Below are positions 55,145 through 64,000 of a DNA stretch of 64,000 bases, piece after piece. The stretch is from Cenococcum geophilum 1.58. Its lineage: Eukaryota; Ascomycota; Dothideomycetes; Gloniales; Gloniaceae. Position numbers and translations under genes: made by a program. Each line of letters starts with the position of its first letter. The stretch's first letter is position 1. The DNA lies in the NCBI GenBank assembly GCA_001692895.1, contig KV748206.1, positions 1,064,662-1,128,661 on the forward strand, in the 5' to 3' direction. The notes under the pieces are model-generated. The model did not search any database and was not told where the DNA came from. It saw only the letters and a program-made list of their open reading frames with translations.

Positions 55145-56959
55145 GTACCTAGTAGCTAAAATTTCTGATAATTACCTGTTTAATTATAATTCGTTTTAAT
55201 ATTTATGCTTTGTTCTAGGGTCTTATTTCTCCTCATTGTTAGCTTCTTCGGAGCCGGGTAATTGATATTGACTAGCATTTCCGTTTACCCTAGTCCTTAA
55301 TAAATTTCCCGAATAAGAATGGGTAGAAAGGTTTCTAGGCTTATAATAAAGTGGTTAAGCTATTAAGCGCGTAGTATAAGACATCCTCGCATGGCAGCTC
55401 CCTAGCCTATTCTATCCCTTATAACGTCAGGGTCCTTAGAGCAAATAGTCCGTATAGGAACACCGTTTTTAAAATAACGCGTATATCTATATAGAATTTA
55501 ATTATTAATTACACCTATATATAATAAACCGTTTTATAGGAAGGACGACTACTAGAGGCCTTATATTGAGCGACTTAACTCCAAAAATTAATCGATAACG
55601 TAAGGACCCGATTTGACGTTGTAAGGGATATACTATATAACGTATTAATATAATCCTATTAGACGTCATTATTGTGATCGCACTACCCCCCTAGGGGGAG
55701 TCTCGGCGCATTTTATGTATATTTATTATCTTATACGCGTATTCAATCATATTAAATAAGGGTAGCAGACTTACTTTAATCCCACTAAGCCACGCGGCGA
55801 TTTAGTTATTAGTATATTAGGCTTTAAATTAAAATTAAGATTAGTCTATAGGCAGATCCTAAGCAGAGAGCTCTATATTAAAGCCCTACAGTCTAAATAG
55901 CACTAGATTTATAACCAATATAATCTTAATTGCTAACTATAAAAGATATTAAAAGCCTTTAAGCCAACAGTTTCTAAATTAGGGGCTTCTAAATTAAAAG
56001 CTTATAAATCTACGGCGTCCAAATCAAATCCGGGCTTGAAATTGGAGCTTTAAATCGAAGCTTTAAATAGTGGCTCGAATAGAGCGTTGATCACGATATT
56101 TTAATTAGGCGAGGTTTAGGTTAGCGGTTTAGTACATTTAGTCCGCTATAGGAACTATAGCTTTAAAAATCGTGGTGATCAATTTAGTTAGGTAGCTAGG
56201 TTTAGGGGGTAGCTAAGGTCTAAGGGCCGAGCTTAATACAATTTTGAGGCCTTAGAAAGGGGAATTAAATATTATTTAAAAACAACCGCTATTATACATC
56301 TTTAGTATCTATCCTCTGATCATTTCCTAGCCTTTTCTAATACTCCTAAAATACCTCTATCTGCAGAAAGACTATAAGTTAGTTTACTATTTTGGTATAT
56401 TAGACTTTAGAATTGGGAAGTATATCGGCAAGTTTAAAGGCTTCCCCCGAATTACTTTCCTAAGCCGCTTGGTCCCTAAAGAACATTAACTAACTTACCT
56501 CCTTCTTACACGCTCTCCAATCTTTCGTATTATAGTAATAATCTATTATCTTCGCATTTTTAACTATACCCTAGTTTAGAAATACGCAGATATATATTAA
56601 TATTTCCTACCTAAACAGCCGGTGCTAAAAATTCTCTTATCCCTATTATAGTCTATTAGTTTTCTAATCTTTATAAATTACGTATACTGCTAATTACATT
56701 TACTACTTATCCGGCTCATTATCCTTATTAACTGCTTAGGTAACACTTAATTTTTTCTCATTATTTAATATCTTTGTTCGTGATTTCCAGTGTTATTAGG
56801 CGAGTTCTTAAGAAGCGCTTAGTTGTAAAAATCTGCTCTCAGCTAAAGCTCGGCAGTGCACTTTAATATTATAAATAGCAATAGCAAGCAGGCGGATAAA
56901 TATGCTTATATATTTAGGTAAAATCAGTTTCTAAATCATTTAAAATTTATATTAATAAG
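55145..56959. other. Intergenic stretch, no gene recognised
   Basis: RIP-like with patches of ordinary sequence. A 96-bp inverted repeat lies at 56087-56182 (TTGATCACGAT...ATCGTGGTGATCAA with an inner AGCGG/CCGCT stem). Short repeated CTAAATT and AAGCTTTAAAT words are seen at about 55975-56070. The start and any first exon of the biotin-protein ligase relic may lie near the right edge. Confidence 0.4.
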
Positions 56960-59234
56960 TGTATTAAGGCAACGGAAGCACTTTAGAATTAGTCCGCCAC
57001 TGCTTATACACCTTACGCCGCCTACTCTCTTCTAACTATGCTATTATTCCTATTACAGGAGATACAATTATTAAGGAACCTTAGTCTACAATATATGCTC
57101 TCTTAGTGTTCCCTAAAGGTGCAGATCTAGGTTACTATCAGACCCTTAATAAAGAAGGCAATCGGCGAATTACTTAATATGTTAATCGTAGGGGTTACTA
57201 CCTTAGGTTTTATGCAGGTGGCTACTATAGCTTAGTACAGTACGAATTCAAAGTTAATGATAAGGAGATAGCAGTAGTAAGAGACCGTAAGCTTGCCTTC
57301 TTCCCAGGTATTTGCCATAAACTAGCGTTTCTAGGGTTTATTTACCATAGCGAAGCGGGCACTTGTGACGTAGAGCTGCAGGTTAACTATATAACATTTC
57401 ATAGCATAAAAATAAGTCTCCTGGATAATTTCTGATCTTATTATAACGGCGGTAGGGTCTTTATTAATGCTAAGAAATTAAAAAGTTAAGGGGTTAAAAT
57501 TTTGGCAAGCTATACTAAAGAGCTTAAAGTGGATTCTGGAGAGGGAGCCGCAGTAGTTATTTACCGTAAAGTTAGTAAAGGAGGCATTATCCTAACAGGC
57601 CCTTATCCTAAGTAATTTAATCTTTGCTCCTCACTAATTGCTTAATTAATTCTAACTAGATTCGCAGCTATAAACCTTAGCAAAGCTAATAATCCTCCCT
57701 TTTATAGCTCTACGATTAATGCAATAATATACTTAAATATAGCACGTGTTTTATTTCTAAAAGCTTATCTATAAAAGCTTAGCTTATAGGTTAATAAAGA
57801 GAAACAAGCGGTACTATCCCTCTCCCGCCTCTATCTCTCGGCTTATTAAGTGTTAGATGTCTTAGAGCTTATCTTATCCTAATAAGAAATTATTACTCTA
57901 ATTAATAGCGAGGAGCATATTAAGGCGGAAAACGATACGTTTTATCTTAAAAAGCCTAATATATAGCTAATAGATAAACTTATTAAAGTAGTAACTGTAG
58001 TTCTACCCGCGGTTTCTATAGAGGAGAAAATAAAGGCAGAGAAGACGGATAAGGAAGATAAGACTATAACTAGTGATAAGATTATTAACTATAATAGAGT
58101 AATTAAGAAAGTAATTATATATAAGAGAGAGCTCCTATTAAGTTAAGAAACACCCTACTTTAACTACCATAGTTACTATATAAATCTTGCTTACTACTAC
58201 TCTAAATATACTAATTTAGAACCTAAATTTGGCAAACACCTCTTATATAGCGAGGTAGTTACTAGTACTAATATACTATTAGAAAAGTATGTTTATATAG
58301 CATCTTAAGGCCTTCGTCTCCCTATTTAAAAAATATCTATTCTCCTAGCACCTATTAACCTCCCCTAGAAACCCCAAACTCCTTAGGCACCTTCCCCCCA
58401 GCTTTACCGCAATAGCAACGACCTAAATCACCAGCCGCGGCTACAGCTCCAACGTCTAGGTCGCGCCGCCCAGCGCGCTTATATTTAGCACCGTGCTGCG
58501 GCACCTAATCATGCTTATATAATCCGCTCCCGTTATCTTTATTTAATACCTCGCCGTATTAGCTATTATACGCGGCATCCGCTCCTACGCGCCGGGCTAT
58601 AACGTGCTGCCCATAAAGCTAAAGTGGCTAAACAACGTCTACGCGCTAGATCCCACGTTATTAGGAAACGGTAAGAATAAGGCCAATTTCGTTAAGATCG
58701 GCGGGATTCTAGTAAACTCGTCCTACGCCGGCTCGGATTATACGCTAGTGATGGGTATTAGGATTAATGTTGTAAACGTAGCGCCAATAATAAGCCTAAA
58801 TGCTTTGGCTGTAAAGGCTAGGTTAAAGGCGTTCTAGATAAAAAGGCTACTAGCGGGGATTTTAGCAAGTTTTAAAGAGGTCTATAGGCGCTTTTACTTA
58901 AAGGGGTAGGATAGGGAGTTAGAGGGGGAGTATTACGATAACTGGTTGCATACGTAAGTGAATTCCTTTTATATTGCCGTATAATTAGTATAACTGTTAT
59001 TAGTTTGTAAATAAATCTGGCAGCTAATATATTATATTGTATAGGAATTAAATTGTCACGCTTAAAGTTAAGGGTAGTGTCCGTGTAAGAATTAAGGGCA
59101 TTACTTATAACTGGGGTCTTTTACTCACAAAAGAGCTAGGTTAGGATAATTAATCTATAGGTAAGATATAGTAGCTATAAAGCAACAGTAATAGTTTTAA
59201 TTTCTTTAAAGGTTTAGTGAAGCGAAAAGTTTAA
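56960..59234 (+). pseudogene. Biotin-protein ligase (holocarboxylase synthetase), RIP-damaged copy
   Basis: N-terminal amidotransferase-like domain (BPL_N) at about 56975-57620: GNGSTLELVRHCLYTLRRLL, NYAIIPITGD, YALLVF..GADLG, YAGGYY (for CAGGYY), RKLAFFPGI, LAFLGFIYHSEAG, SYYNGG and KILASYTKEL. A Lys/Glu-rich linker follows (about 57880-58130). The catalytic domain spans about 58200-59234: FGKHLLYSEVVTSTNILLEKY, then SRGYSSNV.VAPPSALIFSTVLRH (about 58430-58500), where the ATP/biotin loop GRGRG(S/R)N.W has lost Gly and Trp. Next come VLPIKLKWLNNVYALD (for KWPNDV), GGILVNSSYAGSDYTLVMGI and the C-terminal GLLLTKELG and FFKGLVKRKV before the stop at 59234. The enzyme would attach biotin to carboxylases. 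The cell needs one working copy, so the functional gene should lie elsewhere. Start codon not located. Confidence 0.87.
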
Positions 59235-59598
59235 TATCTAACTTCTATAATTATATGTTGTAAGGAAAAGCGGAAGAAAATAGGTTATAGCTTTAGATAC
59301 TAATAGTAAGGCTATATAATAGGGCGGCGAAAGGGTATATAAAGACGGATTTAATATATAAATTAATTATTAAGGATTAGGGATAAAGGTATAGTGTAAC
59401 CTTTCTCTCTAGCTTCTATTTTTTTAGGCCTATAACTAAACCTAGCCCAACTAGCCTTATTAATTTCGCACCCGAGCCAGTCCTTACTTTACCTATAATA
59501 ACCCGTACCAACTATGACGCCGGTTTCTTTAGTAAGAACTATTAGAATTAATATTAAGAAAACCGCTATATCTTATAAATGATGTGCTAATAAAGCTA
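59235..59598. other. Intergenic gap between convergent relics
   Basis: The 364 bp between the stop of the biotin-protein ligase relic (plus) and the stop of the oxysterol-binding relic (minus). No gene is seen. It would hold the two 3' untranslated regions. Confidence 0.6.
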
Positions 59599-60959
59599 CT
59601 ATTGTTGGAATAGCGGTTGCAAATTTTTTGCCTTCTCCGGATCAAATATCCAAATTCCATTTATTAAAGTATTGTTAATACTCTCACTAATTGTCTTTAA
59701 AAGTGTATCGAAAACCAGATGTGTTTCTACATAAGTGAAAAATCGGCGTTCCCACTCGCGACCCTTGTCTTTTTCCTTCTTCCTTATATCGCGTTGCTGG
59801 TTCTTAATAATGGACTTTTTATATAATGTCGTGTCTATATCTCCCTTTGAGATAGCTTACGCGACTTTTTGCTACGCGCGACGTGACTCTATTTTATCTT
59901 GCTGTTTAACTAGTACTATAATAAGTTGGGTAGTTTTCGTAACATTTGGGTTAAAGTTATTAACGACTTTTTTACTTTTAGTATTATAGATTATAAAGGA
60001 GCCAGTCCATTAGCCGCTAATTGTGTAAATCGGCTCTTTTTCTCTACCTTTGGGATATAGAGATGCGGTAAAGCTATTCTTCTTTCTAGAGAGCCAGCCC
60101 TTGCCGGAATAATCGATTCTGGCAGTATAACTAGATGAGGATTAAATATAGCTTAATTTGTTTAACTTAATATAAGGTAAGCCGGTTATAAGGCCTTTTA
60201 TATAGAGGGAGGGAAGGGTAATAAGGTAGTCTTTACTAAACGCGTTAATATAGAAAATGGCGTGGCCAATTTGCTATATAGATAAATTTTAGAGCTGCTT
60301 AACATAATATTTGCGGAAGGAAAATACCTTAACGTTAATCGTATTAGAAAAAGAAGCTTTTTATATGTTATATCCTTGCAACCTAATACCAAATTTTCTA
60401 TTCTAAATGCAATAGCCAGTTACCGGCGGGTGGTGGCTATTAGAAAAAATGAGCACGTATTATAAAAATTAAATATTAGCACAGCCTACCTAACTTACTT
60501 ACTAACTAGCTAAGTAGTGCCCGCATTATCCTCCTATTGTCCAAAAAATAGCTTGCCTAAGAAGGGGTTAAGGGGCTTCTTTTTACTTCTAAGTTTCTCA
60601 TTCCAACTACTGTATTGTTGCTTTAGTATACTTAAGAACCACTTTAGTATAAGCATGGCACGCTTTATAGGGTCTTATTTACTTACTAGAGCTATAAACA
60701 CCAAGGGATATTCTGCCTAGTAAGAGGAGTATTTAATAAGGGAAGTGGTAGAGAGGATAAAGGGTAGTGCAGTTATAGATAAGAGATCGCCATTAAACGA
60801 GGTAATAGACTAGATAGATATAGTTAGCACAGCTTTTATAATAACTCAGACATTTATTACCTTAAGGAATAAAGTCCATGATCTTTTAGACTAGGGTGGG
60901 ACTGCTAAGGCACCGTTTTTAGTAGTTGTAGTGTCGCAGCTCCCACCATTAGAAGCTAT
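59599..60959 (-). pseudogene. Oxysterol-binding protein (Osh4/Kes1 type), RIP-damaged copy
   Basis: Single-domain OSBP-related protein, a lipid-exchange protein acting between membranes. The presumed start at 60959-60957 now reads ATA (ATAGCTTCTAATGG), an ATG lost by a RIP-type change. Exon 1 ends SKRSWTLFLK. An intron of 51 bp (60810-60860; GTAATA...GCTAAC...CTAG) precedes SITSFNGDLLSITALPFIL. The family's signature EQVSHHPP is split by a second intron (about 60430-60485), after which HHPPVTG-encoding sequence remains. Then come YSGKGWLSRKKNSFTASLYP, KGREKEPIYTISG and WTGSFIIY. The C-terminal region has SRRA.QKVA.AISKGDIDTT, IIKNQQRDIRKKEKDKGREWERRFF and GIWIFDPEKAKN, to a stop at 59599. Convergent with the biotin-protein ligase relic. 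Confidence 0.85.
60810..60860 (-). other. Retained intron 1 of the oxysterol-binding relic
   Basis: Minus strand GTAATA donor, GCTAAC branch sequence and CTAG acceptor, 51 bp. It shows the copy arose from DNA, not mRNA. Confidence 0.7.
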
Positions 60960-61668
60960 AGCGAATTGAATACAATAAGTTTATATGTCCGGGAGTGAGT
61001 AGTATAAGGTTAGGGAGAGACTAGTGGAAAACGAATGTTGTGGAGTATAAGCGTAACGGCGTGTGCATTATGGCTGAGGAGTAGCGACGCGACGTCATCT
61101 AAAAGCAACATATAGGTCCGTCCTAGCTCTATCGAGATCGCTTTAGGTAAAGTAAGAAAGAAGTCTTAATATATTCAGGGTATTAGCTTATAAAAGTAGC
61201 TTAAGGGCTATAATTAGAGGCAACCTAGTTTAAAGAACCGAATTTTATCCCTTCCAACGGCGAAGTCGTATAAGAGTAGATTGTGCGCAAACACCGTAAT
61301 AACACGGAGCCTTAATCCCATTGATTCTATTGGCTGGATTTATTGTAACCATAGGACACAGATACTTGATTTCTCTTCACTTGCGACTCTACGAGTGAAA
61401 ATGGGTCTATAAGGATCAACAATCTACAAGGCCGCCGATCATACTCCACACTCCATGATTTTCCTACTGTGAAACATCACATAAGTCAATTAATGCCGCG
61501 TAATAGGGCTACTTTTATTAGAGCTGCTCAAAACCTAGTTATCATCAGATCCTTTAAGCACAGTGTAAATAAAATGTTACTAAATTAAGAGCACTTAGAG
61601 CTAAACCTTCTGCTCAAAACAAATAGTCTCAGCTCAAATCTACATACCCTAGGTCAATTTTATCGCCT
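60960..61668. other. Transition from RIP-like to ordinary sequence; downstream region of the DUF7730 gene
   Basis: Up to about 61,270 the sequence is still TA-rich. From about 61,280 CpA, TpG and CAC words become frequent and base composition looks ordinary. No gene is seen. It should contain the 3' untranslated region of the minus-strand gene at 61669-62752. Confidence 0.55.
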
Positions 61669-62752
61669 TCACGAACCTCTTTCCATGCATACCTTCCTCC
61701 CACTCTTCTTTTTCTGCTCCAGTTCCTTCTGATACTCCACTTCATCCCAAGGCTCCAGAAGGACAGTCCGAACGCGTTCCGCAAGTCTTCTCTTATCAGC
61801 AACTGTCCACTTGTACTCCTGTTCTAGTTGCTCCAGGGTATTGTCGCTATACAGGAGTAAGTCATCACAAGCGTACACGAATTCATCGTCACAGACAACG
61901 CAAGTAACATCGTCGAGTGGCAGGCGCTGCAATCTTCCCAGTCCTGTATACAATATCTTCTGCTCATTTGCTTCATATTCTGGAAGCCCTTCCCAGTCCT
62001 TCATCATATGCTCCTTGATCTTTCTGAACTCATCGGGCCTCCCTAATTTCAGCCAGATGAAAACATGCAACGTCTTGAGCCCGGTAAGGGAGCATACGAG
62101 TGGAATCGTGAGGGTCTCCGACCATTCTCCGCAGTCACGAAACTTACTGATGGTTATATCGAGCTGCATGCATTTTATGAGAGCCCTAAACTGCGGTTTG
62201 AGTGTGATCATGAATCTGAACCAAATCATCGCATTGCTGAACGAGAAGATATTCATTCCATATATGATAGGTGTTGTCTCGTGGTAAATTTGCCTAGAGG
62301 TGCGTTGGAACTCGAGGTTGAGTTTATTGCGTCCGTAGCAAGAAACGTGACTCTTGATTTCAGGGTTCAGAGCATGCTTTTCATAATATTCGTTGTTCGG
62401 TTCCTCTAGGGTCCGCAGGTACATCGTCCTGGGCGAATCTGTCGCTTTGCAGATGTAGCAGCACAAACCATAGCTGTTCTTGACGTGGATGAGCTGTCCA
62501 CCACAGACGTACTCCCAAATGCAATCCCGTAGCTCTCGTGGAAGACGAAGAAGTGAAGTTACAGAGTTGCGCGTTGTGCTAATCAGGTTAGGATTCTAGA
62601 ATGATATCAATATAAGGAGATATTCACATGTTATTCAAAGCGGAAGTTGGGCCGTTGTGACTAATGTCCTTAGCCGGTCCCTTCCACCTTTCTGAGGTAG
62701 ATACTCTTTTGCTGCTAGGTTTGGTGTCGGAAAATTGGAGCACGATCTCCAT
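61669..62752 (-). CDS. DUF7730-type fungal protein, two exons, apparently intact
   Basis: Proposed model: exon 1 from ATG at 62752 to 62628, a 49-bp intron (62579-62627; GTGAAT donor, CTAAC near the TTAG acceptor), and exon 2 from 62578 to a stop at 61669, giving 344 residues with the phase conserved across the junction. Exon 2 starts ITTRNSVTSLLRLPRELRDCIWEYVCGG, the opening typical of fungal DUF7730 proteins. It continues with LEFQRTSRQIYHETTPIIYGMNIFSFS (about 62215-62300), the family's L..CRQIY.E..PILY..N.F.F core. The C-terminus is Glu/Lys-rich (about 61670-61760). Function is unknown. The only gene here without RIP-type stops. An alternative start at Met 62466 would give 265 residues without the conserved opening, so I prefer the two-exon model. 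The antisense open stretches at 61811-62287 and 62065-62409 are shadows. Confidence 0.75.
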
Positions 62753-63037
62753 GCCTACGAGCGGTAGGACCCGTAAAGAACACTACGGCTCAGTATTGTC
62801 GAGATAGGCAATGCGCAAAGTCTTGATAAGTTCAGGGTTCAGCCTCACACGCGATTGGCGCTCGGTCTATATTAGTATGAAATATTCGCCTGTGCTGTGC
62901 GATACGCATGAATTTGCCTGACCCCTGATTTCGCGTAGCTTTCTCCTCGTCAAACTATGTTTTAATGTCTTCCGCAAGCCTTAAAATCCTCCCAATCATT
63001 AGGAATACCGCTAAAATCGTTTATACGACCACCCATC
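62753..63037. promoter_or_regulatory. Intergenic region between divergent genes
   Basis: 285 bp of ordinary-composition sequence between the DUF7730 gene (minus) and the F-box-like relic (plus). It presumably holds both promoters. No specific site is recognised. Confidence 0.4.
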
Positions 63038-64000
63038 ATGTCTAGCCTACATGGTCACCCAGCTGAGCTTATTATTGAGATCCTCTTATATCTTTAGGAT
63101 AAGCAGGACTTCCTAAACGTGTTTTTTGGTCTTTAGGACATTCCATAGATATGCAGAACCGCTTCTCTACCGCAAGTATGTTAATACAAAGGCATGCAAA
63201 GATAAAATTCCCTTTAAGCCATTTATACGCCGAATAATTGAACGGCCCGACCTCGCCCTCTATGTTAAAAGAATTAAACTTTAGCCTAGGCTGTTCGCTA
63301 TCAGATGCACGTGCTAGGCTATAAGCCTCCACCAATCTTAATTAAGGATATTTGTCTATTTATTAATGCTGCGCAAAAGGTAGGTATTATTAAAGGTACT
63401 CCGTTAAATAACAAGGAGAATCTAGACCCAATTCCAGCTTTAAGCCTAACGTAGAGGAGTAATTGGATGCAGATGTGGCTACCTTTATAAACAATAATTT
63501 CGACAAATCTCTCTCTTTTAATAAAAAGTAGATTTAAGCCCTGCATCTTGGCATTAAAAATACCTAAGTTATACTAATATTCGCTCTGCTCCCTAGACTA
63601 GAGGAAATTTCCCTTTAAGGAATACCGCCTAATAGTCCTCTATAAGAGAGACTAGTGTATATAAAAAAATTATAATCCTTAAAAAGATTTAGCGCATGTG
63701 CTTTAGACGAAGTAATTAAGTGGTCTTTAGCCCAGATTGGGCCTTTTTTACCTTTACCGTCTTTTTAGGTACTAAAAGGATATACGATATCTAACACAAA
63801 TAATGATACCGAAGAAGAGGTACTATAGGATTCACCCCTAATATATAGTTCTCTAAAGCGAGTATTCCTAGAGTATTCTTTAGTAAATATCTAATCCGTA
63901 GAAACTCTTATTAGGGTTACAGGCACCTTAAATCCTTTACCTTTATTTTAGGTAGTACGCACTTAGGACGGAGCAATTTACTTACTCTAAAATTAAAGAG
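63038..64000 (+). pseudogene. F-box-like protein gene, RIP-damaged, running off the window
   Basis: ATG at 63038 opens MSSLHGHPAELIIEILLYL, a clear F-box start (LP.ELi.eIl.YL), followed by TAG where Gln is expected (DKQDFLNV). Readable frames continue with TAG/TAA interruptions to the window end, with some frame changes. F-box proteins recruit substrates to SCF ubiquitin ligases. The C-terminal substrate-binding part cannot be judged. Mutation density rises again from about 63,060, so the unmutated island ends at this gene's 5' end. Confidence 0.65.

Noticed and set aside
61811..62409. Plus-strand frames of 158 and 114 codons
   Set aside because: They lie antisense to exon 2 of the DUF7730-type gene, which has family similarity and a good exon structure.
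63072..63546. Two minus-strand frames of 87 and 75 codons
   Set aside because: Antisense to the F-box-like relic, with no family similarity.

Overview
The window looks like an AT-rich, repeat-dense block of a filamentous ascomycete (Pezizomycotina) nuclear genome. Two things support this. Nearly everything from about 1 to 61,000 carries the footprint of repeat-induced point mutation (RIP): TpA is everywhere, CpA/TpG are scarce, and recognisable coding frames are broken almost only by TAG/TAA standing where Gln (CAA/CAG) or Trp (TGG) is expected. The host-gene relics also keep short fungal-type introns (about 50-62 bp, GT...GCTAAC/GCTAAT...TAG). I see no intact protein-coding gene before about 61.6 kb.

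Layout. (1) 1-5,752: decayed sequence, a solo LTR with a 5-bp target duplication (3347-3602), and the integrase-chromodomain end of a Ty3/Gypsy element. (2) 5,753-36,668: a 30.9-kb block bounded by inverted terminal regions of about 550 bp, each with a 20-bp subterminal repeat array and a 10-bp array. A Plavaka-type (CACTA-related) transposase relic lies just inside the right end. Between the ends are a string of minisatellites, a nested inverted-repeat pair with a gag-like relic, a long unidentified minus-strand frame with codon-periodic repeats, and a SNF2-type helicase relic split by a structurally complete Copia element (21450-27450, 203-bp LTRs, TSD GTTAG). (3) 37,230-51,096: a minus-strand chromodomain Gypsy with 179-bp LTRs. 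Into it were inserted a plus-strand chromodomain Gypsy (38430-44987, 203-bp LTRs, TSD GCTAT) that carries an extra antisense reading frame, and a poly(A)-tailed non-LTR insertion (46653-47075, 13-bp TSD). (4) 51,374-51,984: a foldback/MITE-like element with TIRs of about 215 bp and a TA duplication. (5) 53.5-61.0 kb: three mutated host-gene copies in a row, a serine beta-lactamase-like protein, biotin-protein ligase and an Osh4/Kes1-type oxysterol-binding protein. Retained introns point to a DNA-level segmental duplication that was then hit by RIP. (6) 61.3-63.0 kb: a short island of ordinary sequence with one apparently intact two-exon DUF7730-type gene. (7) 63.0 kb to the end: a RIP-damaged F-box-like gene running off the window.

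Almost nothing here is likely to be expressed as protein except the DUF7730 gene. The main value of the window is its insertion history and three unusual items: the possible giant cargo-bearing Plavaka element, the 3' hairpin module shared by a Copia and a Gypsy element, and the RIP-struck three-gene segment. All coordinates and alignments are by eye. Frames in mutated regions are approximate.
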